From Blastopirellula sediminis (lineage in GTDB: Bacteria; Planctomycetota; Planctomycetia; Pirellulales; Pirellulaceae): a DNA stretch of 37,359 nt. The stretch is from contig NZ_JAJKFT010000008.1 of the NCBI RefSeq assembly GCF_020966755.1, positions 1 through 37,359 on the forward strand, read 5' to 3'. Under the pieces are notes generated by a model. That model was not told the DNA's origin and made no database searches. It saw nothing but the letters and a program-made list of their open reading frames with translations. A program made the translations under genes and the position numbers. Positions 26,385-35,775 of the stretch are shown here, one piece after another (the stretch's first letter is position 1; each line of letters opens with the position of its first letter).

Positions 26385-27696
26385 CCTGCAATCGCTGATT
26401 CGGCATACCCGCGTTGAGGAAATCGTCGGCGACGTAATCCGCCTGCGAGCGACGAACGTCGCCCTGGGCGATATGGCGGAAATTGAAAATACCGACGGCG
26501 AGACCTCGCTGGCTCGCGTGATTGGCATTCAGCGCGACTTGGTCAGTCTGCAGGTATTTGCTGGGGGAAAGGGGCTCTCGACTGACGCGACAGTAAGGTT
26601 CCAAGGAAAGCCGCTAGAGGTCGTCTACTCACCCAACATCCTCGGTCGGATCTTTCGCGGTTCCGGCGAACCGATGGACGGCGGTCCGGATCTCGCTTCG
26701 GATCCTCACGTGCGGGTCGCTGGTCCGACGGTTAATCCCGTCATGCGCGTCATGCCGACCAAGATGATCGAGACCCGCGTGCCAATGATCGATCTCTTCA
26801 ACTGTTTGGTCGAAAGCCAAAAGATCCCGATCTTTACCGTGGCCGGCGAACCGCACAGCGAACTGCTAGCCCGCATCGGATTTCAAGCCGACGCCGACGT
26901 ACTCGTCTTTGGCGGCCTCGGCTTGATCTTCGACGACTATCACTTTTTCCGAACCGCTTTCGAAGATCATGGCGTCTTCGGCCGCACGGTAATGTACGTC
27001 AATCAGGCCTCCGATCCCCTAGTCGAACGGCTGTTAGTTCCCGACATGGCCCTGGCTGTCGCCGAGCACTTCGCCGTGGAAGAGGGAAAACGGGTGCTTG
27101 TGTTGCTGACCGACATGACCGCTTACGCCGACGCAATGAAAGAGATCGGCGTCGCCCAGGAACGCATCCCCGCAGTCCGCGGCTACATGGGGGATCTCTA
27201 TACGCAACTCGCTCAGCGTTATGAAAAGGCGTGCGATTTTAAGGGCGCCGGCTCGGTCACGATTCTTACCGTCACCACGATGCCCGGCGACGACGTTACG
27301 CATCCTGTTCCCGACAACACCGGTTATATCACCGAAGGTCAGTTCTACTTGCATAGCGGCATCATCGACCCGTTCGGATCGCTGTCGCGTCTCAAACAGC
27401 ACGTGATTGGCAAAGCGACTAGAGAAGACCACTCGCAAATCATGAATACGATGATCCGCTTCTATTCCGAGTCGGTCGAGGCGCAACGGAAGCAGGCGAT
27501 GGCGTTCGAGCTCTCCTCGTTCGACGTCAAGCTCCTGAAATTCGGAAAACTCTTTCGCGAACGTTTTATGGACATTCGCGTTTCACTTGGGGTGATCGAG
27601 GCGCTCGATCTTTGCTGGAAAACGCTGGGCGAATGCTTCGAGCCGCAAGAACTGCTCATGAAACAACACCTGGTCGACAAGTACTTCCCAAAATGA
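26374..27696 (+). CDS. ntpB: V-type ATPase subunit B (non-catalytic)
   Basis: About 440 residues. It has the beta-barrel N-domain, then a nucleotide-binding-fold domain without a Walker A lysine loop, replaced by FTVAGEPHSELLARI as is normal for the non-catalytic subunit. Conserved IDPFGSLSRLKQ lies later. Three copies alternate with subunit A in the V1 head. ATG 26374 has AGGAG seven bases upstream and lies inside the end of the RND permease gene, so translation of the ATPase operon is coupled to the exporter. ATG 26356 upstream is not supported by a ribosome-binding site. Confidence 0.95.
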   Translation: MASNLQSLIRHTRVEEIVGDVIRLRATNVALGDMAEIENTDGETSLARVIGIQRDLVSLQVFAGGKGLSTDATVRFQGKPLEVVYSPNILGRIFRGSGEPMDGGPDLASDPHVRVAGPTVNPVMRVMPTKMIETRVPMIDLFNCLVESQKIPIFTVAGEPHSELLARIGFQADADVLVFGGLGLIFDDYHFFRTAFEDHGVFGRTVMYVNQASDPLVERLLVPDMALAVAEHFAVEEGKRVLVLLTDMTAYADAMKEIGVAQERIPAVRGYMGDLYTQLAQRYEKACDFKGAGSVTILTVTTMPGDDVTHPVPDNTGYITEGQFYLHSGIIDPFGSLSRLKQHVIGKATREDHSQIMNTMIRFYSESVEAQRKQAMAFELSSFDVKLLKFGKLFRERFMDIRVSLGVIEALDLCWKTLGECFEPQELLMKQHLVDKYFPK

Positions 27697-27706
27697 TGTG
27701 ACCGCG

Positions 27707-28336
27707 ATGGCCAAGCTGCGACTCAGTAAGAATTCTCTGCAGCACGAGCTGCAACAATTGAAGCTGTACAAACGGTTGTTGCCATCGCTCGATCTGAAAC
27801 GACGCCAACTGACGGTCGAAGCGAAGAAGGCACGAGCGGAACTCGCCGCAGCCGTCGAGGCGGCCGATTCTCTGGAGACGCGAATCGGGCAAGAGCTTCC
27901 CATGTTGGCCGATGACGACTTGGACGCTTCGGGGCTGGTCCGCATGGAAGGATACCGACTCGGCGAGCAAAACGTCGTCGGCATCCGGTTGCCGATTCTC
28001 GATCAGGTCGAGTTTGCGGTTTCGCCCTATTCCCGGATCGGCACGCCGGCCTGGACCGATCTTTTGGTCGGCCGTTTGAAAGCCGCCGCCGAGGCTCGCG
28101 TCCATGCACGGATCGCCGAACAGCGGGTCGCCATCCTTGATCAAGCGGTCCGCCGAATTACCCAGCGAGTGAATCTGTTTGAGAAGATTCTCATTCCCAC
28201 CGCTAAGAAGAACATCCAGCGCATTCGGATCTACTTGGGGGATGCCGAACGAGCTGCGGTCGTAACGTCCAAACTTGCCAAAGGGAAACAACAGCACGCG
28301 AGCGGACCTTCGGATACGGAGGAACAGCCGGAATGA
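27707..28336 (+). CDS. ntpD: V-type ATPase subunit D (central rotor stalk)
   Basis: About 209 residues. The N-terminus MAKLRLSKNSLQ is characteristic of subunit D, followed by long coiled-coil helices (residues about 10-75 and 125-190) with a less regular middle. It forms the rotating shaft inside the A3B3 head. ATG 27707 matches the family start better than GTG 27698; neither has a strong Shine-Dalgarno, which fits translational coupling to ntpB ten bases before. The stop overlaps the start of ntpI by four bases (ATGA). No separate subunit F gene is seen next to it. Confidence 0.93.
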   Translation: MAKLRLSKNSLQHELQQLKLYKRLLPSLDLKRRQLTVEAKKARAELAAAVEAADSLETRIGQELPMLADDDLDASGLVRMEGYRLGEQNVVGIRLPILDQVEFAVSPYSRIGTPAWTDLLVGRLKAAAEARVHARIAEQRVAILDQAVRRITQRVNLFEKILIPTAKKNIQRIRIYLGDAERAAVVTSKLAKGKQQHASGPSDTEEQPE

Positions 28337-30198
28337 GCATTGTTCCCCTAGTTCGCGTTTCGCTCATCGGTATGAGTTGCGACAAGGCGTCGCTTCTCGA
28401 CGATCTCTACCGGTTTGGATGCCTCGAGATCATCCCCCCCAGCGCGAACTCGACATCCTCTCCTGACCTGGAGGCGACCGAACGACCCCGTGAGGCGTTG
28501 CGTTTTCTGCTGGCATCGCCGCAACGCAGACGCCAGGCGCTCGATGCGTCTCGATTCGATGCGATCGAAGTCGAGTCGCAGGCATTGGAGTTGCAACAGC
28601 GATTGAGCGATCTTGAGGCGGAACGAGACGATGTTTTCCGTCGGCTCCAATTGGCTCTCCCCTTCGGAGATTTTGACTTCGCCGCGCCCGAGACGATGGC
28701 AGACTGGCGACTCTGGTTCTATGCCGTCCCTCGCAGCGAACGGAAGAAACTCCCCGAGACTTCAGGCGTAGATGAACAGGGAAATCGATTCGCCTGGGAA
28801 CAAGTGCAAAGCGACAACAGCAACGTCTACTTGGTGGTGGTCTCGGAATCCGAGCCAACCTTCATGCCGACGCCGCGAATCGAAATTGGTTCGGTCGGCT
28901 CAAAGGCGCTTAAACGACGCTTGGAAGAGGTGGAGCTGGCGATTGAAGACGCTCAGGCGGAGCGCGCTTATCTTACGCGCTGGTGCGTACTTTTGTCGCA
29001 AAGTCTGACCGAGTTGCACGACGTCGCAATCCGAGAGATGGCGCTGCGTCACACCAGCGACAACGGAGAGTTGTTCGCCCTGGAGGCCTGGGTTCCCCAA
29101 GAGCACTATGAAGAACTCGGCCAATACGCTCAACAGCACGGCTACGCGTGCCAATATCGCCTGCCGACCATCGAGGACGCTCCGCCAACCTTCATGCGAA
29201 ACGAAAAACGGATGGAGGCGGGAGAAGACCTAGTCAACTTTTACATGACCCCTGGCTACTGGACATGGGATCCCTCTTCCATCGTACTCGTTTCCTTCGC
29301 CATTTTTTTCGCCATGATCTTGTCCGACGCCGGTTATGCCGCGGTACTGGGACTTGCGCTCGCGATAAGTTGGGCCTGGCTAGGACAACCTGCACCTAGC
29401 TTAGCCGACGGGAGCGCCCGTGAAGATCGTGACGACGACGTTTCCCCCACGGTCGGGCAACGATTCCGTCCCATGTTGTTGCTGATTGTGGTCGTTTCGC
29501 TGGTCTATGGCGTTCTCGTCGGCAGCTACTTTGGGAATACGCCGCCGTCCGATTCGCTGCTCGGTCGGCTCCACCTGTTGGACATGAACAATTCCCGGCT
29601 CATGATGGGCATTTCCGTTCTGATCGGCGGACTTCACGTCGTACTGGCGAACGTCATGGATGCCCGCCGGCACGCTGATTTTCGGGACGGACTCGCATCC
29701 GTCGGTTGGGCGCTCGCCGTTAGTAGCGGATTGCTCTTAGGAGCCGGAGCGGCAATCGCTTCGCTGGCGCCGCTAAAGGTCGTGGGCGGAATTGGAGTCG
29801 TCATCGGCCTTCTGCTGGTCGTCGCATTTACCGCCTGGCGTGAGAGTCCGCTGCCTCGGCTGCTTCAAGGGCTGCTTGGCCTTACCAAGATTTCAGCGGC
29901 GTTCGGCGACGTGCTCAGCTACTTGCGACTTTTTGCACTGGGTCTCGCCTCCGCATCGCTGGCGACCGCCTTTAACGATATGGCGGAGGGAATTCGCGCC
30001 AGCCTTCCCAGGCTGGGACTACTGCTAGCACTGCTAATTTTACTCTTCGGACATTCCTTGAACTTGCTGCTGGGAATATCAAGCGGCGTCATTCACGGGC
30101 TACGTCTGAATGTCATTGAGTTCTTCAACTGGGGATTGAAAGACGAAGGTCGAAGATTTTCGCCGTTTCGGCGAAGGGAAGGTTCACTATGGAAGTAG
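28333..30198 (+). CDS. ntpI: V-type ATPase subunit I (membrane stator, a-subunit homologue)
   Basis: 621 residues. The cytosolic N-terminal half (1-310) contains coiled-coil segments (ALELQQRLSDLEAERDDV). The membrane half begins near 315 (SSIVLVSFAIFFAMILSD) with about seven helices and includes the conserved FGDVLSYLRLFALGLASA segment, whose Arg faces the c-ring carboxylate. It forms the ion half-channels. It starts by overlapping ntpD by four bases, and its stop overlaps ntpK by ten, so the rotor and stator genes are tightly coupled. Confidence 0.94.
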   Translation: MSIVPLVRVSLIGMSCDKASLLDDLYRFGCLEIIPPSANSTSSPDLEATERPREALRFLLASPQRRRQALDASRFDAIEVESQALELQQRLSDLEAERDDVFRRLQLALPFGDFDFAAPETMADWRLWFYAVPRSERKKLPETSGVDEQGNRFAWEQVQSDNSNVYLVVVSESEPTFMPTPRIEIGSVGSKALKRRLEEVELAIEDAQAERAYLTRWCVLLSQSLTELHDVAIREMALRHTSDNGELFALEAWVPQEHYEELGQYAQQHGYACQYRLPTIEDAPPTFMRNEKRMEAGEDLVNFYMTPGYWTWDPSSIVLVSFAIFFAMILSDAGYAAVLGLALAISWAWLGQPAPSLADGSAREDRDDDVSPTVGQRFRPMLLLIVVVSLVYGVLVGSYFGNTPPSDSLLGRLHLLDMNNSRLMMGISVLIGGLHVVLANVMDARRHADFRDGLASVGWALAVSSGLLLGAGAAIASLAPLKVVGGIGVVIGLLLVVAFTAWRESPLPRLLQGLLGLTKISAAFGDVLSYLRLFALGLASASLATAFNDMAEGIRASLPRLGLLLALLILLFGHSLNLLLGISSGVIHGLRLNVIEFFNWGLKDEGRRFSPFRRREGSLWK

Positions 30199-30626
30199 TA
30201 TTGGGGTGGATCGGGCTCTATGCGCCGTTGGCGCTCGGAGCGATCGGCAGCATGATCGGCTGCTTACGTGGAGGCATGGCGGCTTGCGGCGCCATGATGG
30301 AAGTGGAAAGCGGGTACGGACGTTACGTCGGCGTTGCGGCGATGCCCTCGTCCCAAACGATCTACGGCATCGTCGTTACCATGGCGCTGCCGGCGGTGAT
30401 CTCCGCCGCCAATTCACCCGGCATCTTCGCTCTGGGCATCTTGTCGGGAATGGCCCTACTAGTCAGCGCCTACGCCCAAGGAGTCGCCTGTGCATCGGCG
30501 ATCAACGCCTCCAAGAACAAGCCGGAAGTCTTCGGCATCTCGCTGGCGCCGGCTGCGTTGATCGAAGGCTTTGCGGTATTTGCGTTCGTATTTGCCCTCG
30601 TCCTGGCGGGACGACTTCCTGAGTAA
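30189..30626 (+). CDS. ntpK: V-type ATPase subunit K (rotor c-ring proteolipid)
   Basis: 145 residues in four membrane helices, i.e. two fused hairpins, as in E. hirae NtpK. The ion-carrying carboxylate is Glu126 (LIEGFAVF). Other residues align with known Na+ ligands of NtpK: Met52 for Leu61 (backbone), Ser55 for Thr64, Gln56 for Gln65, Tyr59 for Tyr68, Gln97 for Gln110. The first hairpin lacks its own carboxylate, as expected. Na+ transport is inferred from these ligands and not proven. AAGG lies about 8 bases before ATG 30189, inside the end of ntpI. Confidence 0.94.
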   Translation: MEVVLGWIGLYAPLALGAIGSMIGCLRGGMAACGAMMEVESGYGRYVGVAAMPSSQTIYGIVVTMALPAVISAANSPGIFALGILSGMALLVSAYAQGVACASAINASKNKPEVFGISLAPAALIEGFAVFAFVFALVLAGRLPE

Positions 30627-30651
30627 CTCATTTCTACGGAGAGCCGACGCC

Positions 30652-31302
30652 ATGACCAATGTCGCAAATGACTCCGGCGGCGTTCAAAGCCTGATCGATC
30701 GAATTCGAGACGACGGCGTCCAGGCCGCTCGGGCCGAAGCGGATCTATTGCTAAAAAACGCCCGCAACCAGGCATCTCAAATCGTTGATCAGGCCCGACA
30801 GGAAGCGGACGCCCTACGAAGTGCGGCCGCCAACGAGATTGAAGGACATCGAACCGCTGCGCTTGACGCCCTGCAGTTAGCCGCTCGCGACACGGTGATC
30901 GAGTTAAAGGCTCGCGTCGCTGCGCGGTTTGAGGAATTCATCAAACGCTTGGTCGTCTCCGCAACCCATGACGAAGAGCTGGTTCGCAACCTCGTCCTCG
31001 TTCTCGCGGGTCATACGGCGTCGGAATTCATTCAAAACAAAGAGATGGAGATTCGGATATCCAGGGCGCTCTTTGGTGAAGAAACCTTGGAGGAAGAGGG
31101 AAATCGCGCACTGCTGGCCCTCTCCAGCGACATGCTCCGGGAAGGGGTCGAGTTGATCCCCGATGACGGGATCGATGGTGGGGCTCGCGTAAAACTTGTT
31201 GACGATCAACTCGAAATTGACCTTTCGGACCAGGCAATCTCGCGCATGATCGCCCAGCAGATGATCCCGCGGTTCCGAGATCTCCTTAGCGGTAAGCAGT
31301 AG
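30652..31302 (+). CDS. ntpE: V-type ATPase subunit E (peripheral stalk)
   Basis: About 216 residues. A long charged N-terminal coiled coil (about 10-100, with repeated Ala/Glu/Arg such as QARQEADALRSAAANEIEG) leads to a globular alpha/beta C-terminal head (about 110-216). That is the subunit E pattern. It holds the stator against rotation. ATG 30652 has ACGGAGAG about 9 bases upstream; an upstream frame to 30571 overlaps ntpK and is not needed. In the usual Chlamydiae/Bacteroidetes operon E is first, but here it follows K. Confidence 0.9.
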   Translation: MTNVANDSGGVQSLIDRIRDDGVQAARAEADLLLKNARNQASQIVDQARQEADALRSAAANEIEGHRTAALDALQLAARDTVIELKARVAARFEEFIKRLVVSATHDEELVRNLVLVLAGHTASEFIQNKEMEIRISRALFGEETLEEEGNRALLALSSDMLREGVELIPDDGIDGGARVKLVDDQLEIDLSDQAISRMIAQQMIPRFRDLLSGKQ

Positions 31303-31339
31303 CGTAACGAGCCACTTCCACGAGCTCTCCTGAAGCGCC

Positions 31340-32002
31340 ATGTACTACGACCTCGTTTCCAGCCTCCCCTACTTGCCGTACTTCCAAGAGGCGGACCGGC
31401 TGCCGATCACTCCACTGCGACTGGAACAGCGACTGCGGCTGCTTAAGCCCCGGTACGCCGAACAATTGTTCCTGGTTCGACCCCTGGTGAGTTGGCGTAT
31501 GGAACGCCAGGAAATGCCAACCGATGACCAATTGCGAGCGCAACGTTCCCAACTAGCCGAGTTGTCGCTTGATCGCGATCTGCGTGAGTATGTCAACTTT
31601 CGCATGACGCAGCGTTGGCTCGTCGCGGTGCTGCGATATAGACAAGCCGAACTTGAGCTACCGACGTCTTTGGAGTCGTGGAATGTCGACGTCAACATCC
31701 GCCGCCTACAACGCCATTGGACCGAACCAGGACTCGGGCTGGTTCACGTCCATAAATGGCTTCCCCAGGCGGAAAACTCCTTGTCCACGCTAGACTCGCT
31801 AGGACTGGAGCGACTGCTGATCGACCTGAATTGGACCTGGCTGACCCGCTGCGCCGATCAAGGGATGTTTCGCTTCGCCGCCGTTTTTGCCTACGTCTTC
31901 AAGTGGGACATGTTGCAGACTTGGCTTCGAAACGATCCGAACGCGGCCAAGGCGAGATTTACACAATTGGTAGATGAGGTAACGCATGTCGCAGAATCCT
32001 GA
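31340..32002 (+). CDS. DUF2764-family protein of the V-type ATPase operon
   Basis: 220 residues. The start MYYDLVSSLPYLPYF matches the DUF2764 family, found in V-ATPase operons of Chlamydiae and Bacteroidetes between subunits E and A, exactly as here. It is all-helical with many Leu, Arg and aromatic residues, and no signal peptide or catalytic motif. These operons lack subunit C, so this protein may take over C's task of linking head and membrane sector; that role is inference. The last 17 bases overlap the start of ntpA, so translation is coupled. Confidence 0.85.
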   Translation: MYYDLVSSLPYLPYFQEADRLPITPLRLEQRLRLLKPRYAEQLFLVRPLVSWRMERQEMPTDDQLRAQRSQLAELSLDRDLREYVNFRMTQRWLVAVLRYRQAELELPTSLESWNVDVNIRRLQRHWTEPGLGLVHVHKWLPQAENSLSTLDSLGLERLLIDLNWTWLTRCADQGMFRFAAVFAYVFKWDMLQTWLRNDPNAAKARFTQLVDEVTHVAES

Positions 32003-33791
32003 AGCTGACGCCTCGGCCCTAGGGGCTACGGTCGTCGAGGTCCGCGAAAGCCTGGTTCTGATCGAAGTGGACGACAAGGCGGCCGTGAAGAAGAACGAAG
32101 TCGGCTTCGTCCATGTCGGAGAAGAACGACTCAAGGCGGAAGTCCTGCGCATTCGCGGCCGGACGGCCGACATGCAGGTGTTCGAAGATACCAGCGGCGT
32201 ACGCGTGGGAGACGCCGTCGAAATGACGGACGAAATGCTCTCGGCCGTCCTCGGTCCCGGGCTTCTGGGCAATGTTTTCGACGGTCTGCAGAATCCGCTA
32301 CATGTACTCGCGGACCAATTTGGCTTCTTCCTGCCGCGCGGCGCAACCGTCCCTCCACTCAACATGACGCGAACCTGGGAATTTACGCCAACTGTTTCCA
32401 GCGGCGATCGTGTCCCGCCGGGTGGCGTTCTTGGGACCGTTCCCGAAGGTCCGTTCGTTCATAAGATCATGGTCCCATTTGGCGAGCGCGAGCCGGTCAC
32501 CGTTTCCTGGATCGGCGCGGGACATTTTACCCTGCAAGATGTCGTCGCTCGCATCGAATCGAACGGACAAGAACGCGAGGTCACGATGATGCAGCGCTGG
32601 CCCGTCCGCAAGCCGATTCCCGAGTCGCTCATCCGCCGCCAGTTTGCCGAACGCCTTTTCTCCCAAGAGCCGTTGACCACCGGCACTCGCATCATTGACG
32701 CCTTTTTTCCCATCGCGATGGGCGGTACCGGTTGTATTCCTGGACCATTTGGCGCTGGAAAAACAGTTCTGCAGAGCACGATCGCTCGTTATTCTTCCGT
32801 CGATATCGTGGTGGTAGTAGCGTGCGGCGAACGTGCTGGTGAGGTGGTGGAAACCATCACCCTCTACCCTGAAACGCACGATCCTCGGACCGGCGGGACG
32901 CTAATGGATCGCACGATCATCATTTGCAACACCTCTTCGATGCCGGTCGCTGCCCGCGAAGCGTCGATCTACATGGGGATTACACTCGCCGAATACTATC
33001 GGCAGATGGGGCTTAACGTACTACTGATCGCCGATTCCACCTCGCGCTGGGCCCAAGCGATGCGGGAAACGTCGGGGCGGATGGAAGAGATCCCTGGTGA
33101 AGAGGCGTTTCCGGCGTATCTCGACTCGTCGATCAAAAGCGTTTACGAACGAGCTGGCGTCATTCAATGTCCCGATGGTTCGCAGGGAAGCCTCACGATG
33201 ATCGGCACCGTTTCCCCCGCCGGCGGCAATTTTGAAGAGCCGGTCACGCAATCGACCCTAGGCACGGTCAAAACTTTTCTCGGCCTCTCGTATGACCGCG
33301 CCTACAAGCGGTTCTATCCGGCCATCGATCCGCTGATTTCCTGGTCCCGCTACTTAGGTCAGCTTGATCCCTGGCTCAGCAAGAACTTGGATCCCAACTG
33401 GGGACGCGACATCGCCCAATTGCGACAACTCCTGCTAGACGGCGATACGATCAACCAGATGATGCAGGTCACCGGTGAGGAAGGGATCACGTTAGAGGAC
33501 TTTGTAACCTGGCAAAAGTCGGTGTTGATCGACATGGCGTTTCTTCAGCAAGACGCCTTCGATGAAGTCGACGCCTGCATGCCAAGACCTCGGCAATTAG
33601 CCAGTCTCCGCATGATCAAGCGTCTCGTCACCCTCGACTTTGGCTTCACCAACCGGGACGAAGCGCGCAACTTTTTCACCCAGGTGACGGGACTTTACAA
33701 GAACTGGAACTACAGCCCGCCAGATTCGCCCGATTATGCCAAGTACGAACAAGCGATTGAGACGGCCATTCAGGAACAACTGGCGAAATAG
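31986..33791 (+). CDS. ntpA: V-type ATPase subunit A (catalytic)
   Basis: 601 residues, the normal length. It has an N-terminal barrel, the A-subunit-specific bulge around 110-190, then the P-loop GPFGAGKT near 253-260, GER with the catalytic Glu (CGERAGEVVE) and Walker B-like LLIADSTSRWAQ. It hydrolyses or makes ATP at the A/B interface. ATG 31986 has GAGG six bases upstream, inside the DUF2764 gene. In this operon it is last, whereas normally A is next to B; here the whole operon is circularly permuted. Confidence 0.96.
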   Translation: MSQNPEADASALGATVVEVRESLVLIEVDDKAAVKKNEVGFVHVGEERLKAEVLRIRGRTADMQVFEDTSGVRVGDAVEMTDEMLSAVLGPGLLGNVFDGLQNPLHVLADQFGFFLPRGATVPPLNMTRTWEFTPTVSSGDRVPPGGVLGTVPEGPFVHKIMVPFGEREPVTVSWIGAGHFTLQDVVARIESNGQEREVTMMQRWPVRKPIPESLIRRQFAERLFSQEPLTTGTRIIDAFFPIAMGGTGCIPGPFGAGKTVLQSTIARYSSVDIVVVVACGERAGEVVETITLYPETHDPRTGGTLMDRTIIICNTSSMPVAAREASIYMGITLAEYYRQMGLNVLLIADSTSRWAQAMRETSGRMEEIPGEEAFPAYLDSSIKSVYERAGVIQCPDGSQGSLTMIGTVSPAGGNFEEPVTQSTLGTVKTFLGLSYDRAYKRFYPAIDPLISWSRYLGQLDPWLSKNLDPNWGRDIAQLRQLLLDGDTINQMMQVTGEEGITLEDFVTWQKSVLIDMAFLQQDAFDEVDACMPRPRQLASLRMIKRLVTLDFGFTNRDEARNFFTQVTGLYKNWNYSPPDSPDYAKYEQAIETAIQEQLAK

Positions 33792-33874
33792 CGCGAGCTC
33801 AAGCGAGCATGGCGCCAACCGTTTGATTCTGACGCGTGGCGTCACGAATCTTGTTTCGTTGATCCGTCGAGGCG

Positions 33875-35704
33875 ATGATAAGGGAAAGGCATCGCAGCAA
33901 ACCTATGCTCCCATTCGGTCGGACAATGAATCGAGTTTTCCTCATTTCCCAATGCAGTTTCGGGGACGCCACTGACGTTGGGCGGGTTTGCGTCGCCTTG
34001 GGCGCCTTGATTGCGTTCTTCCTTCTGCCGCTCGAGGTGATGGCGCAAGATGCTGGCGCCAACTTAGCCCCACCCACTACCTCCAGCCCTCGCGCGACGC
34101 TCAAGACTTTCATCGACTACGCGAACGAAATTAACCGGATCATCCAGGACGACCGCTATCTAGACCGAAGCGACCCCAGACATCGGCGGCTGATACGCGG
34201 CGTCGTCGACTGCCTCGACGTAAGTCAACTGCCGGAATACGCGCGCGAAGATAAAGCGGCGGAAGCTGCCGTCTGCTTGAAAGAGATTCTCGATCGCACC
34301 GAACTTCCCCCTTGGGATGAAATCCCGGATCTGGAGGCGATCGACGCCGCCGGCGGCCCCGAGAAGCTCTCAAAATGGCAGATCCCCGGTACGCAATTGA
34401 CGATCGCTCGCGTGGAAGAGGGTTCCCAACAATACGAATACCTCTTTTCCTCCGGTACGGTTACCCGCGCGTACGAGCGGTTCGAAGAAGTTCAGCATCT
34501 GAAATATCGCGAATCCGGGCCCGCCGTTTCAGAAGGGCTCTATCGCTGGTACTATTCCACGCCCGGCAATCCGACTATCGCCATGGTGGTAAGTCGCCTT
34601 CCCGAATGGACGCAAGCTCGGTTGTTCTCACTTGCGATCTGGCAATGGCTTGCGATTCTCCTCGCTCTGGCCCTCTCCCTGGTTGTTATGGCGGGCGCAC
34701 TCCGACTCGAACTTCGACTGGCGACCCTTTGGCGCGAAAAGCACGTCTTCCTCTATGGGGCGACGATCCTTCTTCCGATCATCGCCATGTTAGTGCCTCT
34801 AGCTTTTCGGCGACTTATCGATGACGGGTTGACGATTCGCGGCGTTCCCCTCTACGCCCTCAGCTTTTCAGCCAGTCTCGTCGCATTAATTGGCGCGATG
34901 CTCGTCGCATTCCAATTGGGCGGACGAGTCGCGGCGATCATTATCTCCAGCCCCCGGGTTACTTCCCAAGGCCTAAACGCTCAGCTAATTCGGATCGCCT
35001 GTCGCATCGGCAGCATCGTCGCGGCCGTAATTATTTTTCTCGAAGGGGGACAATACCTGGGGATCCCTGTTACGACACTCTTAGCAAGTGCTGGCGTCGG
35101 CGGCCTGGCAGTGGCCCTGGCGGCGCAGGACATGCTCAAGTCGCTATTCGGAACCATCATGCTGTTGGCCGACAAACCATTCCAAGTTGGTGAGCGGATC
35201 ATCGTTGGGAAATACGACGGCGTCGTCGAAGACATCGGTCTCCGCTCGACCAAAATCCGCCTCCTCACCGGAAACCAGGCCTATATCCCCAACGACGAAC
35301 TAGCGCGGACCGACATCGAGAACGTCGGCCGTCGCCCTCATATTCGCCGAAAGGCGACGATCCAATTCCCTTCCGATACCTCCGTCGAGAAAATTAAAAG
35401 CGCCCTCGATATCGTCCGCACTACGCTAGATAACCACGAAGGAATGGATCCTGACTTTCCACCCCGCGTCCATCTTTCCGACATGAACGAAGGCTCCATC
35501 GGCATCGTCGTTTTCTATTGGTACCATCCGGCCAACTTCTGGCAGTACCTCGCATTTACCGAAAAGGTAAATCTGCAGATCATGGAGAAGTTGGAGGCGG
35601 AACAAATTCCGTTTGCGATGCCTGCATTGGCGATTCGGACGGTTGATCCAGGTTCAGTGGAAAACCTTCCCGTTCCCACGACGTCAGACATCTCCTCCCA
35701 ATAG
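33875..35704 (+). CDS. MscS-family mechanosensitive ion channel with a periplasmic domain
   Basis: Up to 609 residues. A signal or anchor (ending LPLEVMAQ) precedes a soluble domain of about 200 residues. Five membrane helices follow (from about residue 250), the last being the glycine/alanine-rich pore helix (SAGVGGLAVALAAQDMLK), then the MscS beta domain with GERIIVGKYDGVVEDIG and a C-terminal alpha/beta domain. It lets solutes out under membrane tension. The start is uncertain: ATG 33875 has GAGG too close, while 33905 and 33926 are weaker but would suit the signal peptide better. It begins 83 bases after ntpA. Confidence 0.88.
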   Translation: MIRERHRSKPMLPFGRTMNRVFLISQCSFGDATDVGRVCVALGALIAFFLLPLEVMAQDAGANLAPPTTSSPRATLKTFIDYANEINRIIQDDRYLDRSDPRHRRLIRGVVDCLDVSQLPEYAREDKAAEAAVCLKEILDRTELPPWDEIPDLEAIDAAGGPEKLSKWQIPGTQLTIARVEEGSQQYEYLFSSGTVTRAYERFEEVQHLKYRESGPAVSEGLYRWYYSTPGNPTIAMVVSRLPEWTQARLFSLAIWQWLAILLALALSLVVMAGALRLELRLATLWREKHVFLYGATILLPIIAMLVPLAFRRLIDDGLTIRGVPLYALSFSASLVALIGAMLVAFQLGGRVAAIIISSPRVTSQGLNAQLIRIACRIGSIVAAVIIFLEGGQYLGIPVTTLLASAGVGGLAVALAAQDMLKSLFGTIMLLADKPFQVGERIIVGKYDGVVEDIGLRSTKIRLLTGNQAYIPNDELARTDIENVGRRPHIRRKATIQFPSDTSVEKIKSALDIVRTTLDNHEGMDPDFPPRVHLSDMNEGSIGIVVFYWYHPANFWQYLAFTEKVNLQIMEKLEAEQIPFAMPALAIRTVDPGSVENLPVPTTSDISSQ

Positions 35705-35775
35705 AGTGCCTATTTCAGCCCAATGTGGCACGGGTATTCGGAAAAAGCTTCACTTGCTACTGGCCCCTAATAGCT

